64,000 nt of DNA from Conchocele bisecta (GCA_029237695.1 JAQRGA010000053.1:124001-188000); one strand, 5' to 3'; shown: positions 31,424 to 43,359, counted from the stretch's first letter. A program made the numbers and translations. Notes: generated by a model from the letters alone, not told the origin.

Positions 31424-32431
31424 TTAATCTTGCCACTTATACACTTTGACCATATTTGTCCTGTACTCAGCAACATAGAGGGTTTTTTTCACGTGATTAT
31501 AACAGATAGCACATGGACGCACAACCTCTCCTTGACAGAGCACGTCTATCTGGTTACATTCCGGGGTGACGTGGTGGATGTTGTTAGACCATTCCCCACA
31601 AACATAGAAGCTCCCATCAGGGTGTTTGGTTAATCCGCATGGTCTCCTCAGGTTGTCGGCAGAATATTTCCCCACCACCTCGCCACCGAGTGTCAGACAG
31701 GTTACACCGCCGTCATGGGACACACAGAGTGTGTCGTCGGGGAGAAGTCGTACATGCCATGTATAACCATCAGGACATATCCATAGGGTGGTCACTCTCC
31801 GGCCCCGCATATCCAGCGTCACTATTGTACCTTTTCTTTCCCTTGTACAGGCTACCAGTTTGTCTCCATAGGCGACCACACTCCTACATGGTACTGTAGT
31901 ATGTATGACCCGCCCCGGTGTCAGTGTGTCCGACACGGACAGAAACTGGACGGTGCTGGTGAAGTCGTATGGTATATTGACGACAACCTCATCCCGGCTG
32001 ACCGCGACAATGTCCAATGGTTGGGCCTGTAGTGTGACACGAGACGCCAACGTGTGGTCCGTGTTGTACAGTTTAACTGCTCTATTATGTTCATCACTCA
32101 CCAGGAGCCTGCCATCAGCCAGGATGTACATACCCGTGATACCACATGTCTCGCTGTCTGTATGTGTCTTTGTGTTGATTTCAGCGCATAGATACGGGTA
32201 GCCTTCTGTAGGTTTATCGATGTCGCCTTCTGTGGGCGGGACTCTCCCTTGTGGCATGTCTATTTGATTTAGCAAAACATGAGTTTTAGTAACTGTCACG
32301 TTGCGGTGTATTTTATAACATTCCTTACACAAATATGCGCTACAGTTTGTGCAGTAGCCATCGGCGGCTAGGTCCTTGCCGTCATCTAAACAAGGCCCAC
32401 ATAATAGTTCTACGAATGATGATGCATTCAG
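31424..32431 (-). CDS. B-box / NHL-repeat (TRIM-like) protein, main part of a disrupted gene
   Basis: This open frame holds codons 21-354 of an intronless gene whose first 20 codons lie at 39,008-39,067. Seen: a B-box-type zinc site with Cys30, Cys33, Cys46, Cys49, Cys54, Cys57, His61 and His70 (counting from the ATG at 39,067), e.g. LCGPCLDDGKD, YCTNCSAYLCKECYKIHR. A linker with TEGDIDKPTEG follows, then a ~240-residue beta-propeller of NHL type with blades such as ITGMYILADGRLLVSDEHNR, RRPCGLTKHPDGSFYVCGEW and VRPCAICYNHVKKTLYVAEY. The stop is TAA/TAG-type at 31,424-31,426. Known: molluscs have many RING-less B-box/NHL proteins related to TRIM2/3/45/56, with regulatory or immune roles. There is no RING. 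The frame has no stop or frameshift except for the 6.6-kb insertion after codon 20. No internal ATG gives a natural start before the B-box, so a protein made from this part alone would lack zinc ligands or a proper start. Confidence 0.8.
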   Translation of the reverse strand: MNASSFVELLCGPCLDDGKDLAADGYCTNCSAYLCKECYKIHRNVTVTKTHVLLNQIDMPQGRVPPTEGDIDKPTEGYPYLCAEINTKTHTDSETCGITGMYILADGRLLVSDEHNRAVKLYNTDHTLASRVTLQAQPLDIVAVSRDEVVVNIPYDFTSTVQFLSVSDTLTPGRVIHTTVPCRSVVAYGDKLVACTRERKGTIVTLDMRGRRVTTLWICPDGYTWHVRLLPDDTLCVSHDGGVTCLTLGGEVVGKYSADNLRRPCGLTKHPDGSFYVCGEWSNNIHHVTPECNQIDVLCQGEVVRPCAICYNHVKKTLYVAEYRTNMVKVYKWQD

Positions 32432-32545
32432 GGTAGGTATAAAGTACGGACTACACCTCTGCGGACCGCGGACTGCGGACCAGTCCGCTGCGGGCTGACA
32501 AGTATAAAATACGGACCAGTATTTTGCGGACCATTGTTACACATT
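32432..32545 (+). repeat. left terminal inverted repeat
   Basis: GC-rich compared with its surroundings. Includes several CTGCGGACCG/GACTGCGGACC motifs that can pair with each other as well as with the right end. Confidence 0.8.
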
Positions 32546-33885
32546 GCATCCTTAGTGCAGCCATGTGTTATGTAGGTAGGTATTGTGTTCAGATAAATAC
32601 AATATCAAATTCATTTTTCGTGAATGAATAAGCGGAATTTAATATTCGACATTTAGTACGGATAATTACGTTCAGATATTTGCAGGTCTTTTACAAGTTG
32701 CTCAATTGATTGATTACATAAAATGACTTACGGAATACTGTGAGTATTATAAAAGTGATTAAATAATGTGCGCAATGTTAAAGTGACTGTCTCTCAGACG
32801 GTATCTCTGAAAATGCAGTTTACAAAAACAGTTGCTATATATGAATGAATTAGTCATAAACATGCGTTTGTCGGCTAATTATCGCATTTGAATGTTAGAA
32901 CACGATGCCGTAAACAGCAAGTTGAGGATATTCCATGCTATATTTAACTCGGCCGAATTTCGCCATCTCCTGGAAAACCCGCTAGCAGTGATGTAATTCC
33001 TTTCTGCGATTCAATTTAATAAGTCAAGTAGATGGGGTGGATTTTGTTTAACCTTACAGTATGGTATTATGTTTTTGGATTGATTTTGGTAGATCAGGGT
33101 GTTTGTAATTCATTTTTCGATTATCCACATTATCAGCTAACAAAATCAATCAAACAACGTTAGTAGTACCCTACTACAAAGTTCACACCCCAATTCTACT
33201 TGACTATTACCAAATGCCTGCAGATACGACACAACGACAAACCCGCGTGAAACTCTTCAAATACTTGATTACAATATAGTTTCAGCGTTACACACTTCTA
33301 TATAAACGCTATAATACTTTAGCACACGATATACGTGCATGATAAGTAAAAATAACCAAATTTAACAATGTGAGAACTAATTAATGTTATCAGTTTCCAG
33401 TCAAAACAAGTTTGTCACGTGGATACTCACGGCGAATGCTTCCATGGAAACTGTGAATGCTATATTTAGTAAAACTAGAGTAACTAACACTAGCTTTTTT
33501 ATATAATATTGTAGCTTTCTCAGATCACTCACAGGGGAAAATATATTCAGGAAACCAATACAACTCTTCAGTTAAATGTTGTTTTCCTAACTCAATATGC
33601 CACTTTCCAACCTCATCTGAGACACAGTACCTTTAAACCATGTATCGAAACAATTTGTGACCAATATGAAGTATGATGAGCTTTTTTAAACACCTTGATA
33701 TATATTTATTTTCAATATAGACACTAAAAATGATTAATCTGCTACCGTTCTATATTGTTTGAATACGTTCATTGGATTTTGAGTGGTATAAAAATATATT
33801 GTTCTGCTAATTGGATTATTTTTGTTTCAATAACGAGTATAATACTCAGTTATTAAAACACAAATAATCAATATATCCTTGTACA
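32546..33885. other. element interior, left arm
   Basis: AT-rich sequence without ORFs above ~60 codons and without recognised repeats. Confidence 0.5.
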
Positions 33886-36172
33886 AGTTAAACAATGGCT
33901 ACTGTGACAGGCCACGGCCAAGTTAAACAATGGCTACTGTGACAGGCCACGGCTAAGTTAAGTAGCTTGACAGTGTACGAGTTAAACAATTGCTACTGTG
34001 ACAGGCCACGGCTAAGTTAAGTAGCTTGACAGTGTACGAGTTAAACAATTGCTACTGTGACAGGCCACGGCTAAGTTAAGTAGCTTGACAGTGTACGAGT
34101 TAAACAATTGCTACTGTGACAGGCCGCGGCCAAGTTAAGTAGCTTGACAGTGTACGAGTTAAACAATGGCTACTGTGACAGGCCGCGGCTAAGTTAGGTA
34201 GCTTGACAGTGTACGAGTTAAACAATGGCTACTGTGACAGGCCAAGGCTAAGTTAAGTAGCTTGACAGTGTCCGAGTTAACAATTGCTACTGTGACAGGC
34301 CACGGCCAAGTTAAGTAGCTTGACAGTGTACGAGTTAAACAATGGCTACTGTGACAGGCCGCGGCTAAGTTAAGTAGCTTGACAGTGTACGAGTTAGAAA
34401 ATGGCTACTGTGACAGGCCACGGCAAAGTTAGGTAGCTTGACAGTGTACGAGTTAAACAATGGCTACTGTGACAGGCCGCGGCTAAGTTAAGTAGCTTGA
34501 CAGTGTACGAGTTAGAAAATGGCTACTGTGACAGGCCGCGGCAAAGTTTGGTAGTTTGACAGTGTACGAGTTAAACAATGGCTACTGTGACAGGCCACGG
34601 CTAAGTTAAGTAGCTTGACAGTGTACGAGTTAAACAATGGCTACTGTGACAGGCCACGGCTAAGTTAAGTAGCTTGACAGTGTACGAGTTAAACAATTGT
34701 TACTGTGACATGCCGCGGCCAAGTTAAGTAGCTTGACAGTGTACGAGTTAAGCAATGTCTACTTTGACAGGCCGTGGCCAAGTTTAGTAGCTTGACAATG
34801 GCTACTGTGACAGGCCATGGCTAAGTTAAGTAGCTTGACAGTGTACGAGTTAAACAATGGCTACTGTGACAGGCCACGGCTAAGCTAAGTAGCTTGACAG
34901 TGTACGAGTTAAAAAATGGCTACTGTGACAGGCCGCGGCCAAGTTAAGTAGCTTGACAGTGTACGAGTTAAACAATGGCTACTGTGACAGGCCGCGGCTA
35001 AGTTAAGTAGCTGCAGTACGAGTTAAACAATGGCTACTGTGACAGGCCGCGGCCAAGTTAATAGCTTGACAGTGTACGAGTTAAACAATGCACTGTGACA
35101 GGCCGCGGCTAAGTTAAGTAGCTGACAGTTTTACGATTAAACAATGGCTACTGTGACAGGCCGCGGCCAAGTTTAGTAGCTTGACAGTGTACGAGTTAAA
35201 CAATTGCTACTTTGACAGGCCGCGGCCAAGTTAAGTAGCTTGACAGTGTACAAGTTAAACAATGGCTACTGTGACAGGCCGCGGCTAAGTTAAGTAGCTT
35301 GACAGTGTACGCGTTAAAAAATGGCTACTGTGACAGGCCGCGGCTAAGTTAGGTAGCTTGACAGTGTACGAGTTAAAAAAATGGCTACTGTGACTGGACA
35401 GTACGAGCCACGGTAAGTTAATAGCTTGACAGTGTACGAGTTAAAAAATGGCTACTTTGACAGGCCACGGCTAAGTTAATTAGCTTGACAGTGTACGAGT
35501 TAAACAATTGCTACTGTGACAGGCCGCGGCCAAGTTAAGTAGCTTGACAGTGTACGAGTTAAACAATGGCTACTTTGACAGGCCGCGGCCAAGTTTAGTA
35601 GCTTGACAATGGCTACTGTGACAGGCCATGGCTAAGTTAAGTAGCTTGACAGTGTACGAGTTAAACAATTGCTACTATGACAGGCCGCGGCCAAGTTAAG
35701 TAGCTTCACAGTGTACGAGTTAAACAATGGCTACTGTGACAGGCCGCGGCTAAGTTAAGTAGCTTGACAGTGTACGAGTTAAACAATTGCTACTGTGACA
35801 GGCCACGGGGCTAAGTTAAGTAGCTTGACATTGTACGAGTTAAACAACGGCTATTGTGACAGGCCGCGGCCAAGTTAACAATGGCTGCTGTGACAGGCCA
35901 CGTCTAAGCTAAGTAGATTGACAGTGTACGAGTTAAAACAATGGCTACTGTGACAGACCGCGGCTAAGTTAAGTAGTTTGACAGTGTACGAGTTAAACAA
36001 TGGCTACTGTGACAGGCTACGGCTAAGTTAAGTAGCTTGGCTGTGTACGAGTTAAACAATGGCTACTGTGACAGGTCACGGCTAAGTTTAGTAGCTTGAC
36101 AGTGTAAGAGTTAAACAATGGCTACTGTGACAGTGCCACGGCTAATTGAAGTAGTTTGACAGTGTACGAGAT
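33886..36172. repeat. 59-bp minisatellite, about 38 copies
   Basis: Unit contains GTTAAACAATGGCTACTGTG, ACAGGCCRCGGCYAAG and TTAAGTAGCTTGACAGTGTA. Variants such as TGGCTA/TTGCTA, CCACGG/CCGCGG and CTAAG/CCAAG are shuffled along the array, and pairs of adjacent variants recur. A few units are shortened (e.g. near 34,790, 35,610 and 35,870). No ORF passes through and there are no unique spacers. Confidence 0.95.
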
Positions 36173-37630
36173 GACCGAACAGTCAGTATGCGTTTTTATC
36201 GGGATGGATCGATGATCAGTCATTTACAATTAACATTTCTTTTTTTCTCATTTCACTACGAATTTATGTTAAGTTGTGATAGCTTCGTGAATATTTAAAT
36301 GCAACATGATTATATAAACAACTTATAGAAATCATTCGCTGAGAAATTATGGAAAACATCTGAGTGAATGTGTAAGCTAAAATTACATATCATAATTTGC
36401 ATATATTATATGTAGATGTTTTATATATAGATATATATATATAAGTAATATGTTCAATGTTCCACAACTATCGAAACATATAATGAAAAATACAACAAAA
36501 AGTCTGTTTGCAATATAATTTACATTTTTCTTTTAAGTATATTCATTCGGATCAATGACTATCCGGATTAGTTGAGCGGACAACCACCCGTAATACACAA
36601 TTAACATACGTTAACACGTAAACTAGATATGTATTGACCAAACAACATATTAAATTAAAAAAAACTATTGCAATTCCAAGACATTTTTTGAAAATTCTTA
36701 CAAGTTTGTATAATACTGATGTTAATGTGATAAAAGACAATCAAGTTAGCATTTAAGGTAGCAGGTCATAGATAGATACACTCAACTTCAATGATAATTG
36801 CTTCATAAGAGTGATGTGATATATGAATATAACATATGTAAATATCTTGTTACTATATGGTTCATTGAGTTGCCATCACCGCCAACAGTTTCACCACTTC
36901 GTGCGTTTGACATATACAGCAATTATTATGACATTAAACCGAATATTTGGTGTAATTACATAATTGACATACATGACAACGGCGAGCTATAAATATTATG
37001 CCAGCAAACTATAAAAAGACGAGATATCTGAGCATTTCTCACATCACTTTCAAAATAAATTTTGATGTGTAAACTTTTCAATCAGATGCACAGCCTATGT
37101 AAGTGTACACGTTACCCATATGTAAAACAATATTTACTCACATAGTAGCTGAGCAGACACCAGGGACAATACACTCAGGTAACTGCTTACATGTCACTGG
37201 ATGTAGTAGCTAATAACAGAGTACAGTAGTGGGTATATATGGCATGTGTTGTGTGGTTGGCCAGGTAAGAGTGATATACTGTGCGATTTTCTGTGTATGA
37301 GGCTATCTGTAATGGTGGTTCATGTTGTTAAAAATACAGGCACAAACCTGTCCAGAAAACAGACATGTTTTACAGTTTGTTGTAATATAATGGATAGGAA
37401 TCCTTTCTCCTGCATGTGATTAGCAACATTATATCATAAGTTCAACCTCACATGTTAAGTTCTTTTCAAACGGCAGAACAGGTGACACTGGCTGATGGCC
37501 GGAACACACAAAGATGGCCGACTAGGATACAGTAACGAGGCAGTATTCACATATATGTTATACATATATTATTTACGTTTACGAAGCATTTACCTTTGAC
37601 TCAAACGATGATCATGTATAGAACGAGTCC
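36173..37630. other. element interior, right arm
   Basis: AT-rich, with small unrecognised ORFs only. An ATATAT run occurs near 36,425-36,443. Confidence 0.5.
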
Positions 37631-37634
37631 TTAA

Positions 37635-38135
37635 AGTTACATGCAAACTCAATAGGCACACAATGTTCTTTATAGGAATTATATAAGTGTATAATTGTGT
37701 CACTATTCCACCAGTTCTACAAATTACAAGTGCCCGCTATACAGACATAATCATTTAGTAATATTTATTTTACTGATAGTGACGCGCGGTGGTATCAGGC
37801 TATTTTCATATGCAAATGAGGCATGATATTTTTTAATTATTTATGCTAACTAAATGCTTCACCTGAAAACAATAATATTATCGACATATTATATTGTATG
37901 GCCATTGCACATCAAAAAATAAATACAGAGAATAAATAGCAATGTCAGTTAACATTTTAAGTAAACACGGTTATCGCCCCTGATATCAGTGTGGAAAATA
38001 TGTCTGATATAAAATGTATAATAATGCCCATCAATACGTATGGTAATTGTGAATGAATGTTTATTTTGCCAGAAATTGTCTCAGATGATGTCTCTGATAT
38101 AAAGAACATGGTGTGCCTACTGAGTGCATGTACCT
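37635..38135. mobile_element. TTAA-flanked MITE, copy 2, inside the TIR element
   Basis: 501 bp. TTAA at 37,631-37,634 and 38,136-38,139. Ends AGTTACATGCAAACTCAATA and TACTGAGTGCATGTACCT. Contains GACGCGCGGTGGTATCAGGC and GGTTATCGCCCCTGATATCA as in the other copies. Confidence 0.85.
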
Positions 38136-38261
38136 TTAATATTGGGCGAAATGAGAATAATATATTGTAATACGTCTGATCAGGGTCTGCACTGTTCGAT
38201 GACGAAATATCCTCTTCCTCCCAGTCCTGGTCATAAAACACATTTGCGTATGTACATATAT

Positions 38262-38475
38262 GTGGCTGTTGCTGCAGACATGAACTTTAATGGATTTGTG
38301 ACCAGTGTAGCTCCTGATCAAATAGCACAATTATGTACCCTGATTACGACATGTATTGCTTGTTAGATGCTTGACGAGTGTTTTATTGATGGAATGGATA
38401 ACCGACTAGATCCTGAATAGACTGTGCGGATGTACAGGCAGATCTGGCTCTACACCGGTTGCAAAACACATATGT
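38262..38475. mobile_element. diverged TGTGGCTGTGACTGG-family MITE
   Basis: Recognisable pieces are TGTGGCTGTTGCTGCAGACA, GACCAGTGTAGCTCCTGATC and ACTGTGCGGATGTACAGGCA. Next to it, at 38,499-38,516, are three TAACCC repeats. Confidence 0.55.
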
Positions 38476-38894
38476 CCAATTTAAATGAATGTACATATTA
38501 ACCCTAACCCTAACCCATTCGGTGGCCATTATAAGCATTGGATATGTATGATTCGTCATGTGAAAATGGTTGGATGTGAGATGTTATATATCCTTAATTC
38601 TTGATTTCACTTTATAGATGGATACTCAAATTATTGGTTACATTATTGTTTTACTATTCCAGATGGATCAAAATCCCTGACGAGCAAACTTCGTCGATGT
38701 CCGTTTTTTTTGCCGCAAATGAAATTTTTTTGACGATGTGGCTAATAAATAGAAAGTTGACTTTCGCTAATACATTCACAAACATACTAGTACTTTTATA
38801 TTACAATAAAGCTACGTCTTACATTAATAACTCCTAAATAAACACAGGAATTGTTGACAGGAATTAGCCCACCCCTTCCTGAAATATACCCCTA

Positions 38895-39007
38895 TAATTA
38901 CACACATTGTCCGCAAATTACCGGTCCGTAGTTTATACCTGTCATTCCACAGTGGACTGGCCACAGTCCACGGTCCGCAGATGTGTAGTCTGTATTTTAT
39001 ACCTACC
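38895..39007 (-). repeat. right terminal inverted repeat
   Basis: Inverse of 32,432-32,545 with scattered substitutions and small indels. Its inner limit is approximate. Confidence 0.8.
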
Positions 39008-39067
39008 CAGTACCACCCATGCTTTCATGCTTCTACCAGCAGCTTCCCGTCTCCTAGAAACTTCCAT
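39008..39067 (-). CDS. first 20 codons of the TRIM-like gene, separated by the insertion
   Basis: The ATG at 39,067-39,065 sits in a good Kozak context (ACCATGG). It encodes MEVSRRREAAGRSMKAWVVL, a basic N-terminus like that of other molluscan B-box/NHL proteins. The frame runs directly into the TIR element and meets a stop about 25 codons later. If the element and one CAG are removed, codon 20 (CTG) is followed in frame by codon 21 (AAT) of the main part. Confidence 0.65.
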
Positions 39068-40450
39068 GGTTCTAGCTAAGATAATATCAGCTATACGAAT
39101 GTATTTTACTACTGTCAGATAAAGAAAATATAAAAGACAGACGAAGTACTAAAATACATCCGTATAGCCGAGATTATCTTGGCTAATGTTGTACCCACTC
39201 ATTTGAACCGTCTCATTGAGTCATTTGTTTAAACGAGTGAACATAACACACATTCAATGAGAAGAATGTATACACAACCATAAATGCCTACAATTGTAGA
39301 TTATATTCCGAATGTAAACCCTTTCAGAGACGTAAATAATGGGCTCCGTGAAATCCTTGATCTTGTACAAACGAACGTTATATAATATCCACTCGTCCAA
39401 CAGTGTGAAATGTATTGAGATATAACTTCAAATAATCCACAAGTAATATTTCACAAATTAGTATTCTTTTAATTTCCTATCGTAGAAAACAATATTAAAT
39501 ATAATCATGATAATCCATAACTTGACGCCACTCGTCGCGGTGAATATTCACAATACCGGGACACTCGCTCCAGTGGCCGCGGTACATGCTATAAATAGCT
39601 TTCTATGAATGGTGTATTATGTGCGATACCGATGTCAATATATTACATTATTATATTAGTATACTAGTAGTACACAGACGTTCTAAAACTTAACCCTTAC
39701 GCCATACAAAAAGTACTTTGGTTTTGAGATTATCGCCGCGTCAGAATAATCCCTGCGCGTTGATCACTTTATCGTCACGGAGAAAATAAAACCGTACTGT
39801 AAATTCGCCACATGATCAATAAAAAACACCACCATGCACAACTATTTAAATGTTGTGATTTTTCATGTATAAAGAGGTTATAGTAACTTTATAGAACATA
39901 ATCACTGAGCTAGCTAGGTTGGTCGGTGCCACTTAAAGGGACAAAGCGACACATATACAGGCTTGTTCACATTGGTAAATACAATTCAGAAACGCTTGAT
40001 AGCAGACTCAAAACGGTAGTTCGATTACACATGGGTTTGAAGTTTTTACTTGTGAATGTAACAAGTTTCCGACGGTATCAGTTACCGACTAAAAATAAAA
40101 CAATACTCTGTGCAAACTGATACTACCTTTTTTGCATATTTGTTTATATAAAGGATACTATTAATGCTAGAACAGAGTATATTATGAAAAACTAATTACA
40201 TGTAAAATGAATTAATAGGTCGTACTGAAAAGTAGTGAAATGTTGTGAAGCTACTTCTGTATAAGTAAATTACAGGGTCTTGATTAAGTAAATTACATTG
40301 GGTCTTACATTTTAGTGCGACGTGACAGTGACACACTGATTTCTGAGCTTCACGGATTTACATCGGTTGGTACACCAGCAAGGTGCATGATCACAATGGC
40401 TGAAAGTGTTGAAAGCGCGCCCACTCCAAAGTAAGTATTATTTGATATTT
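39068..40450. other. region upstream of the TRIM-like gene
   Basis: It should contain the 5' UTR and promoter of the minus-strand gene. GATAATATCAGC (39,079-39,090) and a partly inverse copy GAGATTATCTTGGCT (~39,170) flank a short stretch. No TATA box stands out. No other gene seen. Confidence 0.45.
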
Positions 40451-40451
40451 T

Positions 40452-40703
40452 CCTTAATAGGCAACTGATTTTGATGAAATATGGTACAGCAAACGCGTCT
40501 TCATGAGCTGCATTTGGTGGTCCCCGGGAGTTCGGAAGATACTTATGTCGTTTTTGAGAATAATCGATTTCCCTGTCAGTAGACATGGAAATCGATTGTT
40601 CGCAAAAACGACAGAAGTTTGGGCCAAAGTACCGAGACCACCAAATGCAGCTTAACAAAGCTGATGTTCCATATTTCATAAAAATCCGTTAAGTAATAAG
40701 GGC
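40452..40703. mobile_element. palindromic MITE, almost full-length inverted
   Basis: Left arm to about 40,570 and right arm from about 40,575. Arms share ATGAAATATGG, AGCTGCATTTGGTGGTC, GTCGTTTTTG and ATCGATTTCC in inverse order around a short CTGTCAGTAGAC loop. The overlapping minus-strand ORF of 109 codons is a by-product. Confidence 0.75.
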
Positions 40704-42034
40704 AAATAAAAGAAAAAGTATTTTGAATAGGAAGGCTTCTGGAATTTTCAGTACTTGTTGTTGTTGTTGTAGCCACGTGATCATCATACACCTTGACCAG
40801 TAGTCAACCCATTGTAACAAATGACTCACACACAATGTATGCACTGAGCTTATGGCCAATCAAATTCGTTCCAGTTCTTATTACACATGATGTGTCGTCA
40901 ACTTTTTGAAATGGTTTGCAGCACGTCATAACACTGTTTTCATGTGATACATGCACTTTCAGTAATACACCAACTTAAGTGATTGAACTTAAGTGATTGA
41001 TACAGTTGTCATTCAACAATGAAACGTGCCCTTTTGTACGATAATAAAACTATTCTCAGTCAAAATGCAGAATATATCATAGTTGTATGCCAGACCACGT
41101 GTACATGCATTTAATTTTATAATGCATAAACTTGACTTTCGTAGGTAGCGTATTAACATATTATGTCCTATTTTTATATAAACTGGGATCAAGTGAACAA
41201 TATTCTCGAGCCAAAGAAAGCAATACAGCTCTTTCTTGTATCATAAATATGCACTGATCACAAGTTATCAATAAGTGTAGTTTAAGTTCCACTCGTATGT
41301 TCGACACTGTTCTGTTACTTACTGAACGCCCCTCAATTATATCCCTATTTTTGTCGGTGACAATTGTTTTTCCACGTGTTAAACTATACGTAAACAGAAA
41401 TATACTGTCGACGACATGTGGGAGATTCACCAGGTAAGCTCTTATTTAAAGTATTTCAACAATGTTCTACATTATATTTTAGAATTTTGCCGCCCGTCTG
41501 TATATATATTTGTGTTTATACATCTGTCCACGGCATTGACATGATTTGTCAGTACATATGCGTCACTGGCACGGAGAAGGACCTTGCAGCATTTGTAAGG
41601 CTAATATGTGTACCTTTATCAGCATTCACCATCCAAATTAGCGTTTTATGTTCTACATGTAATAATTCCGCTGATCGCAAAACATCAACAATTGCTACAT
41701 TGGTGGCATGTAGTAAATATAGGAAATGGTATTGATCGAATGGCGACCAACATATGCAATGATCAAACTGCGCGGATGCGCAGACTGATCTGGGCTACGC
41801 TATCCATCGTAAGACCGCTTTTCTTAGCCGGTGTTCCTTGTGTCACAATGACCATTGACACACCGGTTTGCAATGAGGCACGACTTTTTCGTGCCAGGTT
41901 TGCACACAGATGCAAACTTTTCTTTTGTCTACAGAGGTGTTCAAGTTGCTTACCAACCTCTGACAAACAATAGAGTCGATGTGTAAAGCTACAGTAGCGC
42001 TTTTCTGCTCCTTACCTATTTGTATATACTAATA
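40704..42034. other. spacer with a MITE fragment
   Basis: No convincing gene. 41,755-41,815 resembles half of the TGTGGCTGTGACTGG MITE (TGATCAAACTGCGCGGATGC, CAGACTGATCTGGG). ORFs around 41,418-41,973 have no recognisable domain. Confidence 0.45.
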
Positions 42035-42170
42035 TCGTGAGCATATCGTATGATCATATAATATTGGTATGTTTGTACTGTATCATCGTATAGTACAGTT
42101 TGTTTACATTATACAAACGTACTATACGAATATTATACAAACATACGATATCCGCTCGTATATACGATAT
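42035..42170. repeat. AT-rich imperfect palindrome
   Basis: GTATAGTACAGTTTGT and ACAAACGTACTATAC form a stem near 42,088-42,138, with further inverted CGTATGTTTGTATAAT-like pieces outside. Possibly a small MITE. Confidence 0.5.
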
Positions 42171-42620
42171 ATTCGTACGGATATGGTATGAATATACAGT
42201 GGGGTCATCGTGCGGTTAAAATATACCGAAGCACCGGTTCATTTCGCATGTAAACATCCGGTTTTCATTTCGATTAACTGCCACCATTTTAAGTTTTTCA
42301 AAATTAATACATTTTCAGTTTTACGATACAGAATCAATTTAAAACTGAGGATTGTGAGTATCACAGTGCATCTTATACATGTGTGTTCAATACAGTAATT
42401 CATCAGTAAATCATCCTTGTACTCCGCACCACCGCCGGGGACACAAACAAATGACCCACCACACACACCAGCCATCTACATTTGGCGTCCTAAAAGTTCC
42501 GGTCTATATCCCACAATGGGAACAATGTGTATCACCACCACCACCAGTTTTTTCTATGACTACACTACACCCCGACCACCACTTCTGTGTTTAACGCAGG
42601 ATGACTTGCATGACTTCAGC
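42171..42620. other. spacer
   Basis: Non-repetitive, with a CCACCACCACCA run. Pro-rich ORFs of 71 and 83 codons are present but lack gene evidence. Confidence 0.4.
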
Positions 42621-42624
42621 TACA

Positions 42625-43348
42625 GGCAGACTACTAGTCATGCCGGTGGCCGACTGATCAAGTGCTAAACTAGTCATGGTGCGATGGCCGACTGATCAAG
42701 TGCTATACTAGTCTTTGGTGCAAAGGCCGACTGATCAAGTTCTAAACTAGTCCTGGTGCGATGGCCGATTGATCGAGTGTTATACTAGTCCAGGTGCGAT
42801 GGCCGACTGATCAAGGACTAAACTAGTCCCGGTGCGATGGCCGACTGATCAAAGGCTAAACTATTCCTGGTGCGATGGTCGACTGATCAAGTTCTAAACT
42901 AGTCCTGGTGCGATGGCCGACTGATCAAGTTCTAAACTAGTCCTTGTGCGATGGCCGACTGATCGAGTGCTATACTAGTCCTGGTGCGATGGCCGACTGA
43001 TCAAGGGCTAAACTAGTCCCGGTGCGATGGCCGACTGATCAAGGGCTAAACTATTCCTGGTGCGATGGTCGACTGATCAAGTTCTAAACTAGTCCTGGTG
43101 CGATAGCCGACTGATCAAGTTCTAAACTACTCCTGGTGCGATGGCCGACTGATCGAGTGCTATACTAGTCCTGGTGCGATGGCCGACTGATCAAGGGCTA
43201 AACTAGTCACGGTGCAATGGCCGACTGATCAAGTGCTATACTAGTCCTGGTGCGATGGCCGACTGATCAAGTTCTAAACTAGTCCTGGTACGATGGCCGA
43301 CTGATCAAATGATAAACTAGTCCTGGTGCGATGGCCGATTGATCAAGC
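42625..43348. repeat. 38-bp minisatellite, about 19 copies
   Basis: Unit includes GCGATGGCCGACTGATCAAG and AACTAGTCCTGGT. A block of units (~42,690-42,940) reappears with the same variants at ~42,880-43,130, so whole blocks have been duplicated. Ends at a CGCCCGCTTG-type repeat. Confidence 0.95.
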
Positions 43349-43359
43349 GCATGCCATAA

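Larger units (their letters stand above)
32432..39007. mobile_element. 6.6-kb TIR element inserted in the TRIM-like coding sequence
   Basis: The ends are inverted repeats of about 110 bp, roughly four-fifths identical by eye. Left starts GGTAGGTATAAAGTACGGAC; right is the inverse of GGTAGGTATAAAATACAGAC. Both then carry CTACAC, CTGCGGACCG, GACAgGTATAAA and TTTGCGGAC. CAG is present at 32,429-32,431 and 39,008-39,010, giving a 3-bp target duplication. Joining across one CAG restores an open reading frame. A 3-bp TSD occurs in CACTA, PIF/Harbinger and Academ elements. The termini match none that I recognise. No transposase ORF is inside, so it is non-autonomous. Inside: a 59-bp minisatellite (33,886-36,172), a TTAA-flanked MITE (37,635-38,135), a MITE remnant (38,262-38,475), and low-complexity AT-rich DNA. 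Confidence 0.8.

Noticed and set aside
40350..40679. 109-codon minus-strand ORF
   Set aside because: Lies across a nearly perfect palindromic MITE; no family resemblance.
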